Origin: Stygiolobus sp037389425
Lineage (GTDB): Archaea; Thermoproteota; Thermoprotei_A; Sulfolobales; Sulfolobaceae
Reading direction: 5' to 3'
Assembly: GCF_037389425.1 (NCBI RefSeq)
Contig: NZ_JBBHKR010000089.1
Location: 1-50,815, forward strand
Length of the DNA: 50,815 nt
Part shown: positions 42,817 to 50,454 of the stretch, one piece after another
Position numbering within the stretch: the first letter of the stretch is position 1
Layout: every line of letters begins with the position of its first letter
Notes under the pieces: generated by a model
What the model was told of the DNA's origin: nothing
What the model saw: only the letters and a program-made list of their open reading frames with translations
Databases searched by the model: none
Translations under genes and position numbers: made by a program

Positions 42817-43340
42817 ATTAATCTATTAATTAACTCTTCAGCCTCCCTCTTAAATTCCTCTAAACTCTTGTCGTTAACTAGTACGTGGTCAGCTAAGGCT
42901 ATCACAGTCCCTATACCCATCTCTAACTCTTCGAAGTCCCTCTTCATTAACCCCTCAACTGTGAGCACGTCGTCCTTTCTCGCCCTCCTCATCAACCTCT
43001 CATATCTGGTTTTTGGGCTCGCGTGAACGTTAATTATGACTACTTCTCCCCTCTTCTTGAACTCTTCTATTTCCTCCCAGTTTCGCACTCCGTCAAATAC
43101 GACGACCTTCTCGTCTCCAGAGAGTTTCTCTAAACACATTTTTGCCACAACACCCTTCCCGTATAAACTCCTCATCCTAAAGGCAAAGTCCATCAGCCTT
43201 TCTCCTTCCTTTGCCTCAGCTCTATACCTCTCTCTCAGGACATCACTCATCACAATTACCTTTATCCCTTTTTCCTGAAAGAGACGGGAAAGTTCTCCTT
43301 TACCCGACCCAGGCATTCCAGTAATTGCAATTATTTTAAT
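42813..43340 (-). CDS. UPF0200 nucleotide kinase, probable ATT start
   Basis: A P-loop kinase (UPF0200, dephospho-CoA kinase-like): GMPGSGKGELSRLF is the Walker A motif, VIVMSDVLRERYR, VFDGVRNWEEIEEF and INVHASPKTRYERLMRRAR the substrate and lid parts. ATG 43316 lies inside the Walker A loop, too late for a start. Upstream, in frame, there is no ATG/GTG/TTG, but ATT 43340 gives IKIIAITGMPGSGKG, the usual family beginning, with GGTGGTCA at 43344-43351 as a near-consensus Shine-Dalgarno 3 nt before it. A TATA-like tract is at 43371-43379. Confidence 0.85.
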   Translation of the reverse strand: MKIIAITGMPGSGKGELSRLFQEKGIKVIVMSDVLRERYRAEAKEGERLMDFAFRMRSLYGKGVVAKMCLEKLSGDEKVVVFDGVRNWEEIEEFKKRGEVVIINVHASPKTRYERLMRRARKDDVLTVEGLMKRDFEELEMGIGTVIALADHVLVNDKSLEEFKREAEELINRLI

Positions 43341-43343
43341 TAG

Positions 43344-43351
43344 TGACCACC
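43344..43351 (-). promoter_or_regulatory. Shine-Dalgarno before the ATT start of the UPF0200 gene
   Basis: Read on the minus strand, GGTGGTCA differs at one position from GGTGATC, the complement of the 16S rRNA 3' end. It ends 3 nt before ATT 43340. Confidence 0.5.
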
Positions 43352-43379
43352 TACAATCTCATCAGTGGGGTTTTAAAAA

Positions 43380-43940
43380 GTGTTGAGGCTGTTTATTGCA
43401 TTAAAAATCCCTCAGTTACCTAAAATAACTGAGGCTCTCGAGGTTTTGAACAGAGTCGGGGGAGACGTTAAGCTCGTTGAGCCTTGGAACATTCACTTAA
43501 CACTGGTCTTTCTCGGGGAGTTACCAGAAAACAAGGTAGACCTCATAAAGGACTCGATGAACGCCGTGTCTTTTAACTCTTTCAAAGTAAAGTTTTTCGG
43601 TACCGGGGCATTTCCTAACCTTAACAAGCCCAGAGTGTTATGGATAGGCTTAAGTGAAGGAGCAAGTGAACTCAGAAAGCTCAGGGGTGAACTATATAAA
43701 CAGTTGGTCTCAAGGGGGATAAGACCAGAGGACGAAAAAGAGTTCTCTCCACACCTCACTTTAGGAAGGATAAAAGGACCTAGAGGAGTTGTTAATCTAA
43801 TTCAAATCTTAAACGATTATGCGAGTACAGATTTCGGAGAAATTACCGTGGAGGAGATCACCCTCTTCAAAAGTACGTTAACTCCAAAAGGTCCCATTTA
43901 TGATCCTTTATATAGCGTGAAGAGCGTTGATAGAAGATGA
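43380..43940 (+). CDS. thpR: RNA 2',3'-cyclic phosphodiesterase (2'-5' RNA ligase family)
   Basis: A 2H phosphoesterase of 186 aa with both catalytic HxT motifs: NIHLTLVFLG (His39) and FSPHLTLGRIKG (His125). LRLFIALKIPQ is the family N-terminus. It opens RNA 2',3'-cyclic phosphates in vitro. GTG 43380 gives a preceding Leu; TTG 43383 would give the canonical MRLFIAL. It overlaps cca by 14 bp. Confidence 0.93.
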   Translation: MLRLFIALKIPQLPKITEALEVLNRVGGDVKLVEPWNIHLTLVFLGELPENKVDLIKDSMNAVSFNSFKVKFFGTGAFPNLNKPRVLWIGLSEGASELRKLRGELYKQLVSRGIRPEDEKEFSPHLTLGRIKGPRGVVNLIQILNDYASTDFGEITVEEITLFKSTLTPKGPIYDPLYSVKSVDRR

Positions 43941-45174
43941 AGTACTGAAGATTATAAAGCCAGAAGAGGCTGAAAAGCTAAGGCTAGAGAAGATACTGGG
44001 AGAGGTTTTAGAAAGACTCAAGGGCTATGAAGCTGAAGTCGAGGGCTCCTTTAGAAAGGGTACTTGGCTCAAAGGTGACACGGACTTAGACGTGTTTGTG
44101 TTCTTCCCTAAAGAGGTAGGAAAAGACTACCTGAAAGAGAAGGCGATAAAGGAGATCATCTCGCGTTTCTCGGACATGAAATACATGATAGCATATGCTG
44201 AACACCCTTACCTTATGCTTTACATTGACGGTATAGAAGTCGACGTAGTTCCAGCGTTGAAAATAAACTCTGGGAGTGAGGCTATAACAGCTGCAGACAG
44301 GACTCCGTTCCACACAAAATATGTATTAGAACATCTAGACGAGAGGGGAAAAGATGAGGTCAGGCTACTGAAGAGGTTTTTCAAAGGAATAGGGGCTTAT
44401 GGCGCTGAAATAAAAGTACAAGGGTTCTCCGGCTACGTATCAGAGTTATTAGTCATAAAATACGGGAGTTTCAGGGAAGTGCTAGAACACGCATCAAAGT
44501 GGGTTAAACCGCCGATAAAAATACACCTGATAGAGCCAGCGAAAGATTTCACGGAACCACTACAGATACCCGACCCAGTAGATCCGAAAAGAAACGCCGC
44601 TTCGGCTGTGTCATTAGAAAAAGTAGCTCTGTTCTCGATCGCGGCTAGGTATTACTTGAGAGAGCCTTCCGTAGACTACTTCTTCCCCAAAGACTTGAAA
44701 TATGATAAGATCAAGGGAGACATCATACTAGTCAACGTCCTTATTGAAGAGAGGGTAGTGGAGGATATTATTTGGGGGCAAGTCTGGAAGAATGTAGAAA
44801 AGATTAAGAATATACTAACGAGTGTAGGGTTTAAGGTAATTGATGTAAATGCGTGGGGTAATGAGGAAAGGTTGACTATTGCAATCCAATTAGAGAGTAA
44901 GGATATTGGTAAGTATTATTTAAACGTAGGTCCTTATTACTATCAACAAGAGAGTGTGGACAAGTTCATCAAAATGAACGAAAACGTATGGGTAGGTAAG
45001 GACGGTAGGCTTTACTCTATAAAGGAAAGGAAGGAGTACGATGTTTTTGAGATACTCAAAAGGACTATCTCGTTCAAGTACAAGTTCAAGCTTGAATTCG
45101 AGATCCTTAAGGAGGTGAAGGACGATCCGTGGTTACACCGTTTCCTGAGAAAAACGCCATCATGGTTAAAGTAA
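43927..45174 (+). CDS. cca: CCA-adding tRNA nucleotidyltransferase (class I)
   Basis: The archaeal class I enzyme that adds CCA to tRNA 3' ends; the three tRNAs here lack encoded CCA. EGSFRKGTWLKGDTDLDVFVFFP carries the catalytic Asp pair (Asp53, Asp55), IDGIEVDVVPAL the third Asp, and GAEIKVQGFSGYVSELLVI the central-domain motif. The 415 aa is standard. The frame starts with TTG 43927 (MIEDEVLKIIKPE); no in-frame ATG is nearby. It overlaps thpR and the kinase gene. Confidence 0.95.
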   Translation: MIEDEVLKIIKPEEAEKLRLEKILGEVLERLKGYEAEVEGSFRKGTWLKGDTDLDVFVFFPKEVGKDYLKEKAIKEIISRFSDMKYMIAYAEHPYLMLYIDGIEVDVVPALKINSGSEAITAADRTPFHTKYVLEHLDERGKDEVRLLKRFFKGIGAYGAEIKVQGFSGYVSELLVIKYGSFREVLEHASKWVKPPIKIHLIEPAKDFTEPLQIPDPVDPKRNAASAVSLEKVALFSIAARYYLREPSVDYFFPKDLKYDKIKGDIILVNVLIEERVVEDIIWGQVWKNVEKIKNILTSVGFKVIDVNAWGNEERLTIAIQLESKDIGKYYLNVGPYYYQQESVDKFIKMNENVWVGKDGRLYSIKERKEYDVFEILKRTISFKYKFKLEFEILKEVKDDPWLHRFLRKTPSWLK

Positions 45175-45761
45175 GGGAAATGATTTACCCCTTTTACGAT
45201 GAGAGGATAGAGGCAGAGCTAAAAGAATACGGTATAACTGAAGTTTACTCTTTCGGTGACGTTCAGTTGGGTAAGTACAGAATTATTGGTAAGGGAAAGA
45301 CTGGAATTGTCGTCTATATAGGAGGAGGCAAGGTAGTGAAAATAAGGAGGGCTGATTCACCAAAAGAAAGCCTTAAAATCGAAGGTAAGATTCAAGAGTT
45401 GGCTTACCCAGTAGCTCCTAAAGTATATTATTATGGTAATAACTTCATTGTTATGGATTACATTGCCGGTAGGCACTTAGAACACAACGAGAAGGTTGAA
45501 GTGATCATAAAGCTCTTAGAAGCAGCTAAAATCCTCGAGGATAAGAAGATAGAGCATGGAGAATTGGTGAGACCATATAAGAACGTCTTAGTTAGCGACA
45601 GAGTTTACGTTATTGATTACGATGACGCGTCAGTTAAAGAGAACCCGAAAAATGTCACCTCGATATTATCGTGGTTAAAAAGAGTTGATCTAGCACGCAA
45701 GTACTTAAAAGGGGTACCTTTCGATCAAATCGTTAAAGAATTGCTGGAAGTTTTTTCTTAG
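45162..45761 (+). CDS. Predicted Ser/Thr protein kinase (RIO/Bud32-like, COG2112)
   Basis: A minimal protein-kinase fold of about 199 aa: glycine loop YRIIGKGKTGIVVYIGG, Lys in VVKIRRA, FIVMDYIAGRHLE hinge, HGELVRPYKNVLVSDRVYVIDYDDAS as catalytic and DFG-like motifs (Asp in IDYDD). The catalytic-loop acid is Glu in HGEL, not the usual Asp, so activity is uncertain. It resembles COG2112 kinases. I start at ATG 45162 (MVKVREMIYPFYDE), overlapping cca by 13 bp. Its end overlaps the convergent zinc-ribbon gene. Confidence 0.8.
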   Translation: MVKVREMIYPFYDERIEAELKEYGITEVYSFGDVQLGKYRIIGKGKTGIVVYIGGGKVVKIRRADSPKESLKIEGKIQELAYPVAPKVYYYGNNFIVMDYIAGRHLEHNEKVEVIIKLLEAAKILEDKKIEHGELVRPYKNVLVSDRVYVIDYDDASVKENPKNVTSILSWLKRVDLARKYLKGVPFDQIVKELLEVFS

Positions 45762-45939
45762 AGACTATTGTAATGTCTTCCAGAGCTGGTGCTGAGATCT
45801 CATGACCGCACTTGGGACATTTACCGCCATATATCAGCTTTATTTCTGATGGGGTTCTGACTCCATAAAAGTCTTGCCCTACCTTTTCAAATTTATACAA
45901 AGTATACCCACAGTTCTTACATGTATACTTTACCGGAAT
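45733..45939 (-). CDS. Small zinc-ribbon protein, 68 aa, probable ATT start
   Basis: The frame carries YTCKNCGYTLYKFEKVGQD and GGKCPKCGHEISAPALED, a C-x2-C...C-x2-C zinc ribbon, and ends at TAA 45733. It is closed upstream by TGA 45946-45948, and between that stop and the first Cys there is no ATG/GTG/TTG. ATT 45939 gives IPVKYTCKNCG, just where homologs of this type begin MPVKYxCKxCG, and GGTGA lies exactly 6 nt before it. A TATA-like GAATATATTAAT is about 40 bp upstream. Function is unknown. The end overlaps the kinase gene by 29 bp. Confidence 0.72.
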   Translation of the reverse strand: MPVKYTCKNCGYTLYKFEKVGQDFYGVRTPSEIKLIYGGKCPKCGHEISAPALEDITIVSKKKLPAIL

Positions 45940-45945
45940 TTTTAG

Positions 45946-45950
45946 TCACC
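45946..45950 (-). promoter_or_regulatory. Shine-Dalgarno before the ATT start of the zinc-ribbon gene
   Basis: GGTGA on the minus strand ends 6 nt before ATT 45939, ideal SD spacing. It overlaps the TGA that closes the frame. Confidence 0.6.
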
Positions 45951-46143
45951 GAGTATTCCCTTAGTGGTCTATTAATATATTCAAAACGCCTTGTCTTACT
46001 TTAGAATTTTTCGTATGATCTCTTTCAGTAATAGTATAACTAACTTGGGGAGAGTAAACCGAAAGTATTCGTATTATAAAAGTATTTATTTAAATATAGG
46101 AAATAGTCAACTTTTTAGTGCTTAGAACTATAACATACATTAA

Positions 46144-46240
46144 GGGGCCGTAGTCTAGCTTGGACTAGGATGCCAGCCTGGGGTTAAAAACCCCAACCAC
46201 CAGTACGCTGGTGGTCCCGGGTTCAAATCCCGGCGGCCCC
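46144..46240 (+). tRNA. tRNA-Pro(GGG) with 22-nt intron
   Basis: Acceptor GGGGCCG/CGGCCCC, D-arm, anticodon stem CCAGC/GCTGG and T-arm CCGGG TTCAAAT CCCGG are intact. 29 nt lie between the anticodon stem halves, so a 22-nt intron occupies 46184-46205, after position 37. The anticodon GGG is 46180-46182, followed by G37 as expected for tRNA-Pro. Mature length is 75 nt; no CCA encoded. Everything to its right is AT-rich accessory DNA. Confidence 0.92.
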
Positions 46241-46249
46241 ATATTATGG

Positions 46250-46570
46250 GGATACCCACCAACACCCCTAATGCTGTTATCTTTTTCATTATTTAGATAC
46301 GATTTGACAACGTCGGCTAAGAAACGACGTAACGCTCCTTTGTCTCATCGTTTACATTTTCTAATTCATGAACAAAGTACCGACCTTTTTCCTTAAGATA
46401 TAGTCGCCGAATTTATAATGACGTTGTTTTTCGCCCATCTTATCGCCTAGTATTATGATTGCCAATTTGCGTTTATAGGCATTGTCATCCCGTCAGTTTC
46501 GCCTTCAAAAAAGTTTGAAAGCAGACGGCAAAGATTCCTCAGTTCCGCAAAAAACTGAATATGCGATACT
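46250..46570 (-). pseudogene. Decayed ORF downstream of tRNA-Pro
   Basis: On the minus strand, three reading frames join into one protein-like chain if two or three frameshifts and stops are ignored: QFFAELRNLCRLLSNFFEGE, TDGMTMPINANWQS (stop), GDKMGEKQRHYKFGDYIL, GRYFVHELENVNDETKERY and ADVVKSYLNN. The charged, well-mixed composition is unlike random AT-rich sequence. I do not recognise the family. Confidence 0.45.
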
Positions 46571-47257
46571 TGGCACTCTGTCTAAATTGATAGAGATGCT
46601 TCAATTAGGAAAAATCAATATTGTTTTATTATGACGTGTGAAATACCTTCTGAAATACCTTTTTCACGTAGGGCTAATTCGAATTTGAGAAGATAAGATG
46701 CAGGAATTTCGATTTCAATAGTAAGGAAATATGCGATAACAGTAAGGAATATATAGAGAGAGGAGGAAAGTGTGTTAAAGCTTCAATTATTACTGAAACT
46801 AGACCTCCTCCAATAATGTAACTGACACTTTGCCAATATCTGTGACTCTAACCATTCTTATCTATTAAGAATTTCAGAGATTTACCTAACCATTATCCGT
46901 TATCTTCCTACGTGGAAATCCTTGCTGATTCTTCTTTCCTATATAGTTAGAACGCTAAAATCTAAGGAATAAATTTCTTCAAGTATAGGGGCATAACGTA
47001 TTTATAATCAAGATAATAAATATAAAATAAAATTATAGATGCAATTCCTAAAATGTAGATAAAGTTAATTCGTCGTAAGTAAATACATGCCCGAAAGTTA
47101 GATAGCAAAGAATCCTAGATACTTAGGCAAATTAGTTGCAGTTAATAGAGAGTTCAATATCTTAGGTACTCAGAGTCAAAGGATGAGTTGGGGAAGAACT
47201 AACTAAAAAGGTTATATAATAGTAGGTTTGGATAAAAGAGATAAAATCGGTGATAGA
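46571..47257. other. AT-rich region with a second possible remnant
   Basis: No intact gene. On the plus strand at about 47087-47206 the frame reads ATG, a stop after four codons, then IAKNPRYLGKLVAV and REFNILGTQSQRM before a stop, which may be a small decayed ORF. The last 50 bp hold the promoter and SD of the next gene. The rest shows nothing I can name. Confidence 0.4.
47249..47254 (+). promoter_or_regulatory. Shine-Dalgarno of the M48-like gene
   Basis: GGTGAT lies 3 nt before ATG 47258, supporting that ATG rather than the TTG at 47228. A TATA-like GGTTATATAATAG (about 47211-47223) is about 40 bp before the ATG, leaving room for a short leader. Confidence 0.6.
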
Positions 47258-48187
47258 ATGCAATCATTAAGATTTTACAATGGCCTTTCGTTACTCATCT
47301 ACATTATTGCATTAACTGCAACTTATGGTGTATTATTGCCCTCTGTAGATGTATTTAGCTACTTGATTTCAATTTCTCTTAATTTCATTCCTCTAATAAA
47401 TTACAACATTGGAGGAGTTAAAATTAAAGATGTAAAATTAATACCTTCAAAGCATTACCTGGGTCTCTATGACATAAAAAGGAAAGAGATATCTATTTCG
47501 TCAATAGCAGTGGACATGCCAGATGTGTTTCTCTTTATAAAATATCATGAGGAAGGGCACTCTAGACAGCCATTTTGCTTGCTATATTATTTAGCTAGAA
47601 AGCTATCTCCATTTGCTCTTGCTCTATCTATTAGAGGTATACCAGCCGCTGCTAGAAAATATAAATGGTTAATTAGAATTCTAGCCTCTTTTCAATTAGT
47701 CTTATTCCTTTTACCTTTCTTCGGTATTACTACATATGATGAGGTAATGTCATTTTTTATTGTGGTATTTGTAGCACTAATTCTTAGCCCTGTTATAGAG
47801 TATATAGTTACGTTACTTTATTTTGGTTTACTATATACATTAATAATTGAGTTAATTACTTCACTTCCGGTAATATTCTTGGACTTTGCTAATTTTTTAT
47901 TAATATTTAAGCTATTATCGCTATTATTGTTTTATATAGGGTACACAATTTCTAGCTTAGCATATGAAATTGATGCAGATACTTATGCGGCATTAAAACT
48001 TAAGGATAGAGTATTAATTGCGTACCAATTATTTGGAAAAAATAAGATAAGAGTAAAACGTCGCGTTTCGATATCAACTTATTTATCGCTATTAGCTTTT
48101 ACTCACCCTATAGCTGAGTACGAATATTTAAGGTTTATAAAAATTGTTAAAAATATGAAGAATCAAGATCTTTCTTTGCACAATTAA
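47258..48187 (+). CDS. M48-like integral membrane zinc metalloprotease, 309 aa
   Basis: A membrane protein with about six hydrophobic segments: two before and several after a cytosolic or membrane-face loop. The loop has KYHEEGHSRQ (HExxH at 97-101), and YEIDADTYAALKLK near residue 237 supplies the third ligand in the ExxxD form of M48/HtpX/Ste24 peptidases. KHYLGLYDIKRKEISIS before HEEGH fits the M48 edge strand. Lys/Arg-rich C-terminus. Codons are very AT-rich compared with the chromosomal core to the left. Substrate unknown; a role in peptide maturation with the neighbouring transporter is speculation. Confidence 0.75.
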   Translation: MQSLRFYNGLSLLIYIIALTATYGVLLPSVDVFSYLISISLNFIPLINYNIGGVKIKDVKLIPSKHYLGLYDIKRKEISISSIAVDMPDVFLFIKYHEEGHSRQPFCLLYYLARKLSPFALALSIRGIPAAARKYKWLIRILASFQLVLFLLPFFGITTYDEVMSFFIVVFVALILSPVIEYIVTLLYFGLLYTLIIELITSLPVIFLDFANFLLIFKLLSLLLFYIGYTISSLAYEIDADTYAALKLKDRVLIAYQLFGKNKIRVKRRVSISTYLSLLAFTHPIAEYEYLRFIKIVKNMKNQDLSLHN

Positions 48188-48223
48188 GTTTACAGTCTTA
48201 ATAATATACACGAAAATACTTGG

Positions 48224-48745
48224 CTATGAGAGTTTGAAATAGTATTTTATTAAAAGAAAACCTACAATACTTACTATTATTGAAGGAATTGCTACAATAA
48301 AATAATTTGACGAATGAATTAAATTAACATATTCTGCCAAGCTATCAACCATGCCTAGAGGTGCCATAGAGATTATGTACTTTAACTCTTTTCTCCAGAA
48401 ACTGTAATACGCTGAAATCCCCCAACTATAATAAATGAGAAGAGAGGAAGTTCTATCCATTATCTTTATAATTACGATGTAAAGTAAGGGTAAAACAGTT
48501 GTAGTAGTTTCAATAAAAGCATTAGGTAGTTCGAGTAAGCCTACGAATATCGCACTCTCCCAGAAGGCTAAGCCTATTCCGTAAGTCTTAGGATTTTCTT
48601 TTATAAAACGTGAGAACAGGTACGCAAAACTTGGTTCAAAGATGATGGTTAATATTCCGTAAGCAATATAAGTAGGAATCTGAGGAGTTAAGAAAAATGA
48701 TAAGAACGCCAGTTGTATGATGGCCTTTCCTACTATGGCTGAAGG
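48224..48745 (-). pseudogene. 5'-truncated polytopic membrane protein
   Basis: The frame is open from 48745 (after TAG 48746-48748) to the stop at 48224, encoding about 173 aa with five to six membrane helices. The only ATG (48460) lies in the middle, and no ATG/GTG/TTG or GGTG-type SD exists in the N-terminal part, so the 5' end seems lost. FEPSFAYLFSRFI and YGIGLAFWESAIFVGLLELPNA vaguely recall YhfC-type intramembrane proteases, but key acids are not clear. It may be expressed from ATG 48460 as a 78-aa fragment. Confidence 0.5.
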
Positions 48746-48818
48746 CTATTGATGAGTATCAATATCAAAACGTACAATACAGCTTTATTCTTACAAGACA
48801 AATGTTAATACCAGAATT

Positions 48819-48832
48819 TAAGTTTAAACTTA
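48819..48832. promoter_or_regulatory. 14-bp perfect palindrome
   Basis: TAAGTTTAAACTTA is fully self-complementary. It lies in the gap between the truncated membrane protein and the Cys-rich mini-ORF and could be an operator or a symmetric TATA element for divergent transcription. Confidence 0.35.
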
Positions 48833-48924
48833 GTTGAATGTATTTAAGCTAAACAACATGAAGATCTTAAAAGGGGAAAAATAAGAAGGAATTAGCAAGA
48901 TAATATATTTTAGTGAAAAATAAA

Positions 48925-49146
48925 ATGGGAAATACATTAGAGATGAGAGTACTAAATTTAAAAGAATTAAGTAAAAACGAGAATAATAAGAAATTTGAAC
49001 CAACTCTAATTCCAAAGACGTGTTCAATGTGACCCAGTATCTGCAGAAGCTGTAGAAACGGGAAGGGGATTATAAAGCATGCAACTAGAATATACGAAAA
49101 GGTTAGTAGTAAATGGATTCCCATAAAAACTTCTTCAGATTCATAG
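48925..49146 (+). pseudogene. Cys-rich small ORF interrupted by TGA
   Basis: ATG 48925 opens a 35-codon ORF, MGNTLEMRVLNLKELS... PTLIPKTCSM, ending at TGA 49030-49032. The same frame then continues PSICRSCRNGKGIIKHATRI to a TAG at 49144. If the TGA stood for Cys the protein would contain C-x2-C-x3-C-x2-C. A TATA-like GATAATATATTTTA lies about 20-26 bp before the ATG, as for leaderless genes. It could be a nonsense-mutated small zinc protein, a 35-aa peptide gene, or a peptide precursor for the flanking protease and transporter. Selenocysteine is not expected in Sulfolobales. The readthrough part overlaps the MFS start. Confidence 0.4.
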
Positions 49147-50195
49147 CCTCTACTTTAGTAATTAAGGACTTTCTTTTAGGATTTCAGTTCTTAGGCTATC
49201 CCTTGTACATGTACTTATTTGGTATAAGTCCTTATGAAATTGGTATAATATATTCGCTCGAGTTTTTATCTAAAATTACATTTATTCCAATTCTTCATTA
49301 TTTTAAGGGCAAAGAGAGGCTAAGCTATACTTTGTCTTTTTTATTTTCATCCATAGTGTTCCTTAATTTGGCTTTATATCCCTCTCTGTTTACTTTCCTG
49401 GCAAATGCTCTACTGATAGGTCTTTCAAGTTCTCTAGGTTCTTCGGTTACTGTATTCTTGGGAGATTTAGATAGATCTAAATTTTCCGCACTAGGTTTTT
49501 TGAGGAGAGTATTCGCAGCCCTTGGTTTCCTTGCCTTTTATCTTACTAAGTACATTCCATTCTCTACTTTTTACCTTTCTTTCTCTCTCGTTGCGATCGT
49601 TCCTATAGTTCTGTCACAGTTTATTGAAATGAAGCCGGTTGCTGTAAAATACACCCTATCAATTGAGTTTGTTAGGAGAAGTTTGAGGGAGTTTTCTTGG
49701 TACTTAACCTATATTATAGGCATCTCACTCTTTACCAACATGATACCGATAGTAATTCACTACTACACCGGTTTATCAGTATATGATGAGGTGTTTTATT
49801 TCGTCATTGTATTTGTTATCTCTTCGATAGGTGCTTATTTTTCCAAGTTTATCAAAGGCAGATTACTTATCATGAGCTTTATGCTTTCATTGCTGATTTT
49901 GGCTCTCATGGGAACTGGATATTATGGCGGTGTCATGTACATCGCTTATTCTTTTCTCTATGCGATCGTATCCCCTAACGTGTCTTATCTTTACGCCAGG
50001 ACTATAAATAAGGACATTGATAAAGTGGCTGTAATATCATTAGTCGGCACTATAATTACCGCTCTGGACAACTTTATGGAAGGACTAATTATAAACCTTG
50101 GCTTAACGTCTTTAATCTTTCCCTTAGCATCACTTTTAATGTTCCTCGGAGTGTTCAGCAAACTTAAGGGGTTAAGCTCAGAAAATAAACCATAA
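49113..50195 (+). CDS. MFS-like membrane transporter, 360 aa
   Basis: Ten to eleven predictable transmembrane helices, two halves separated by a basic loop near residue 180 (IEFVRRSLREF). SPYEIGIIYSLEFLSKITFIP and SFLYAIVSPNVSYLYARTINKD are typical helix-loop segments of major-facilitator proteins. The length is short for a 12-helix MFS. Substrate unknown. Adjacent to the Cys-rich mini-ORF and about 0.9 kb from the M48-like protease, in AT-rich accessory DNA. Confidence 0.72.
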   Translation: MDSHKNFFRFIASTLVIKDFLLGFQFLGYPLYMYLFGISPYEIGIIYSLEFLSKITFIPILHYFKGKERLSYTLSFLFSSIVFLNLALYPSLFTFLANALLIGLSSSLGSSVTVFLGDLDRSKFSALGFLRRVFAALGFLAFYLTKYIPFSTFYLSFSLVAIVPIVLSQFIEMKPVAVKYTLSIEFVRRSLREFSWYLTYIIGISLFTNMIPIVIHYYTGLSVYDEVFYFVIVFVISSIGAYFSKFIKGRLLIMSFMLSLLILALMGTGYYGGVMYIAYSFLYAIVSPNVSYLYARTINKDIDKVAVISLVGTIITALDNFMEGLIINLGLTSLIFPLASLLMFLGVFSKLKGLSSENKP

Positions 50196-50298
50196 CTTTA
50201 GAATTCTGTGTATCTTTTTCCCCATTTAACATTGCAAATTACATTTTGGAGATTCAGGGATCCTTTGTGAATTGTAATATCTCAGTTGATTTAGCTTA

Positions 50299-50418
50299 TT
50301 CAATGAACAGCAGTTATGGGATTTCTCGTTAGGTGTAGCCTTGAAGTCAAGGCAAAATCTAATAACTGCTGCAATGAAGAAATTATTGAATATATTTGAT
50401 TGTTTGATAAGGAAATAA
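50299..50418 (+). pseudogene. Short ORF remnant
   Basis: An open stretch without a start reads FNEQQLWDFSLGVALKSRQN and then LITAAMKKLLNIFDCLIRK before a stop at 50416; stop codons interrupt the same frame just upstream. The composition is protein-like. It appears to be the 3' end of a lost gene. Source not recognised. Confidence 0.35.
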
Positions 50419-50454
50419 GGATATATGTAATATTATTACAAGGATAAGATAGTA

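Noticed and set aside
46211..46396. 61-codon ORF beginning inside tRNA-Pro
   Set aside because: It starts within the tRNA T-arm and has no promoter of its own; the minus strand here instead shows a decayed ORF.
49030..49032. TGA read as selenocysteine
   Set aside because: Sulfolobales are not known to have selenocysteine machinery and no SECIS-like hairpin was seen.
48867..49124. 85-codon hydrophobic minus-strand ORF
   Set aside because: It is antisense to the mini-ORF and MFS start and made of Phe/Leu/Ile codons expected from A-rich complement; no start signal found.
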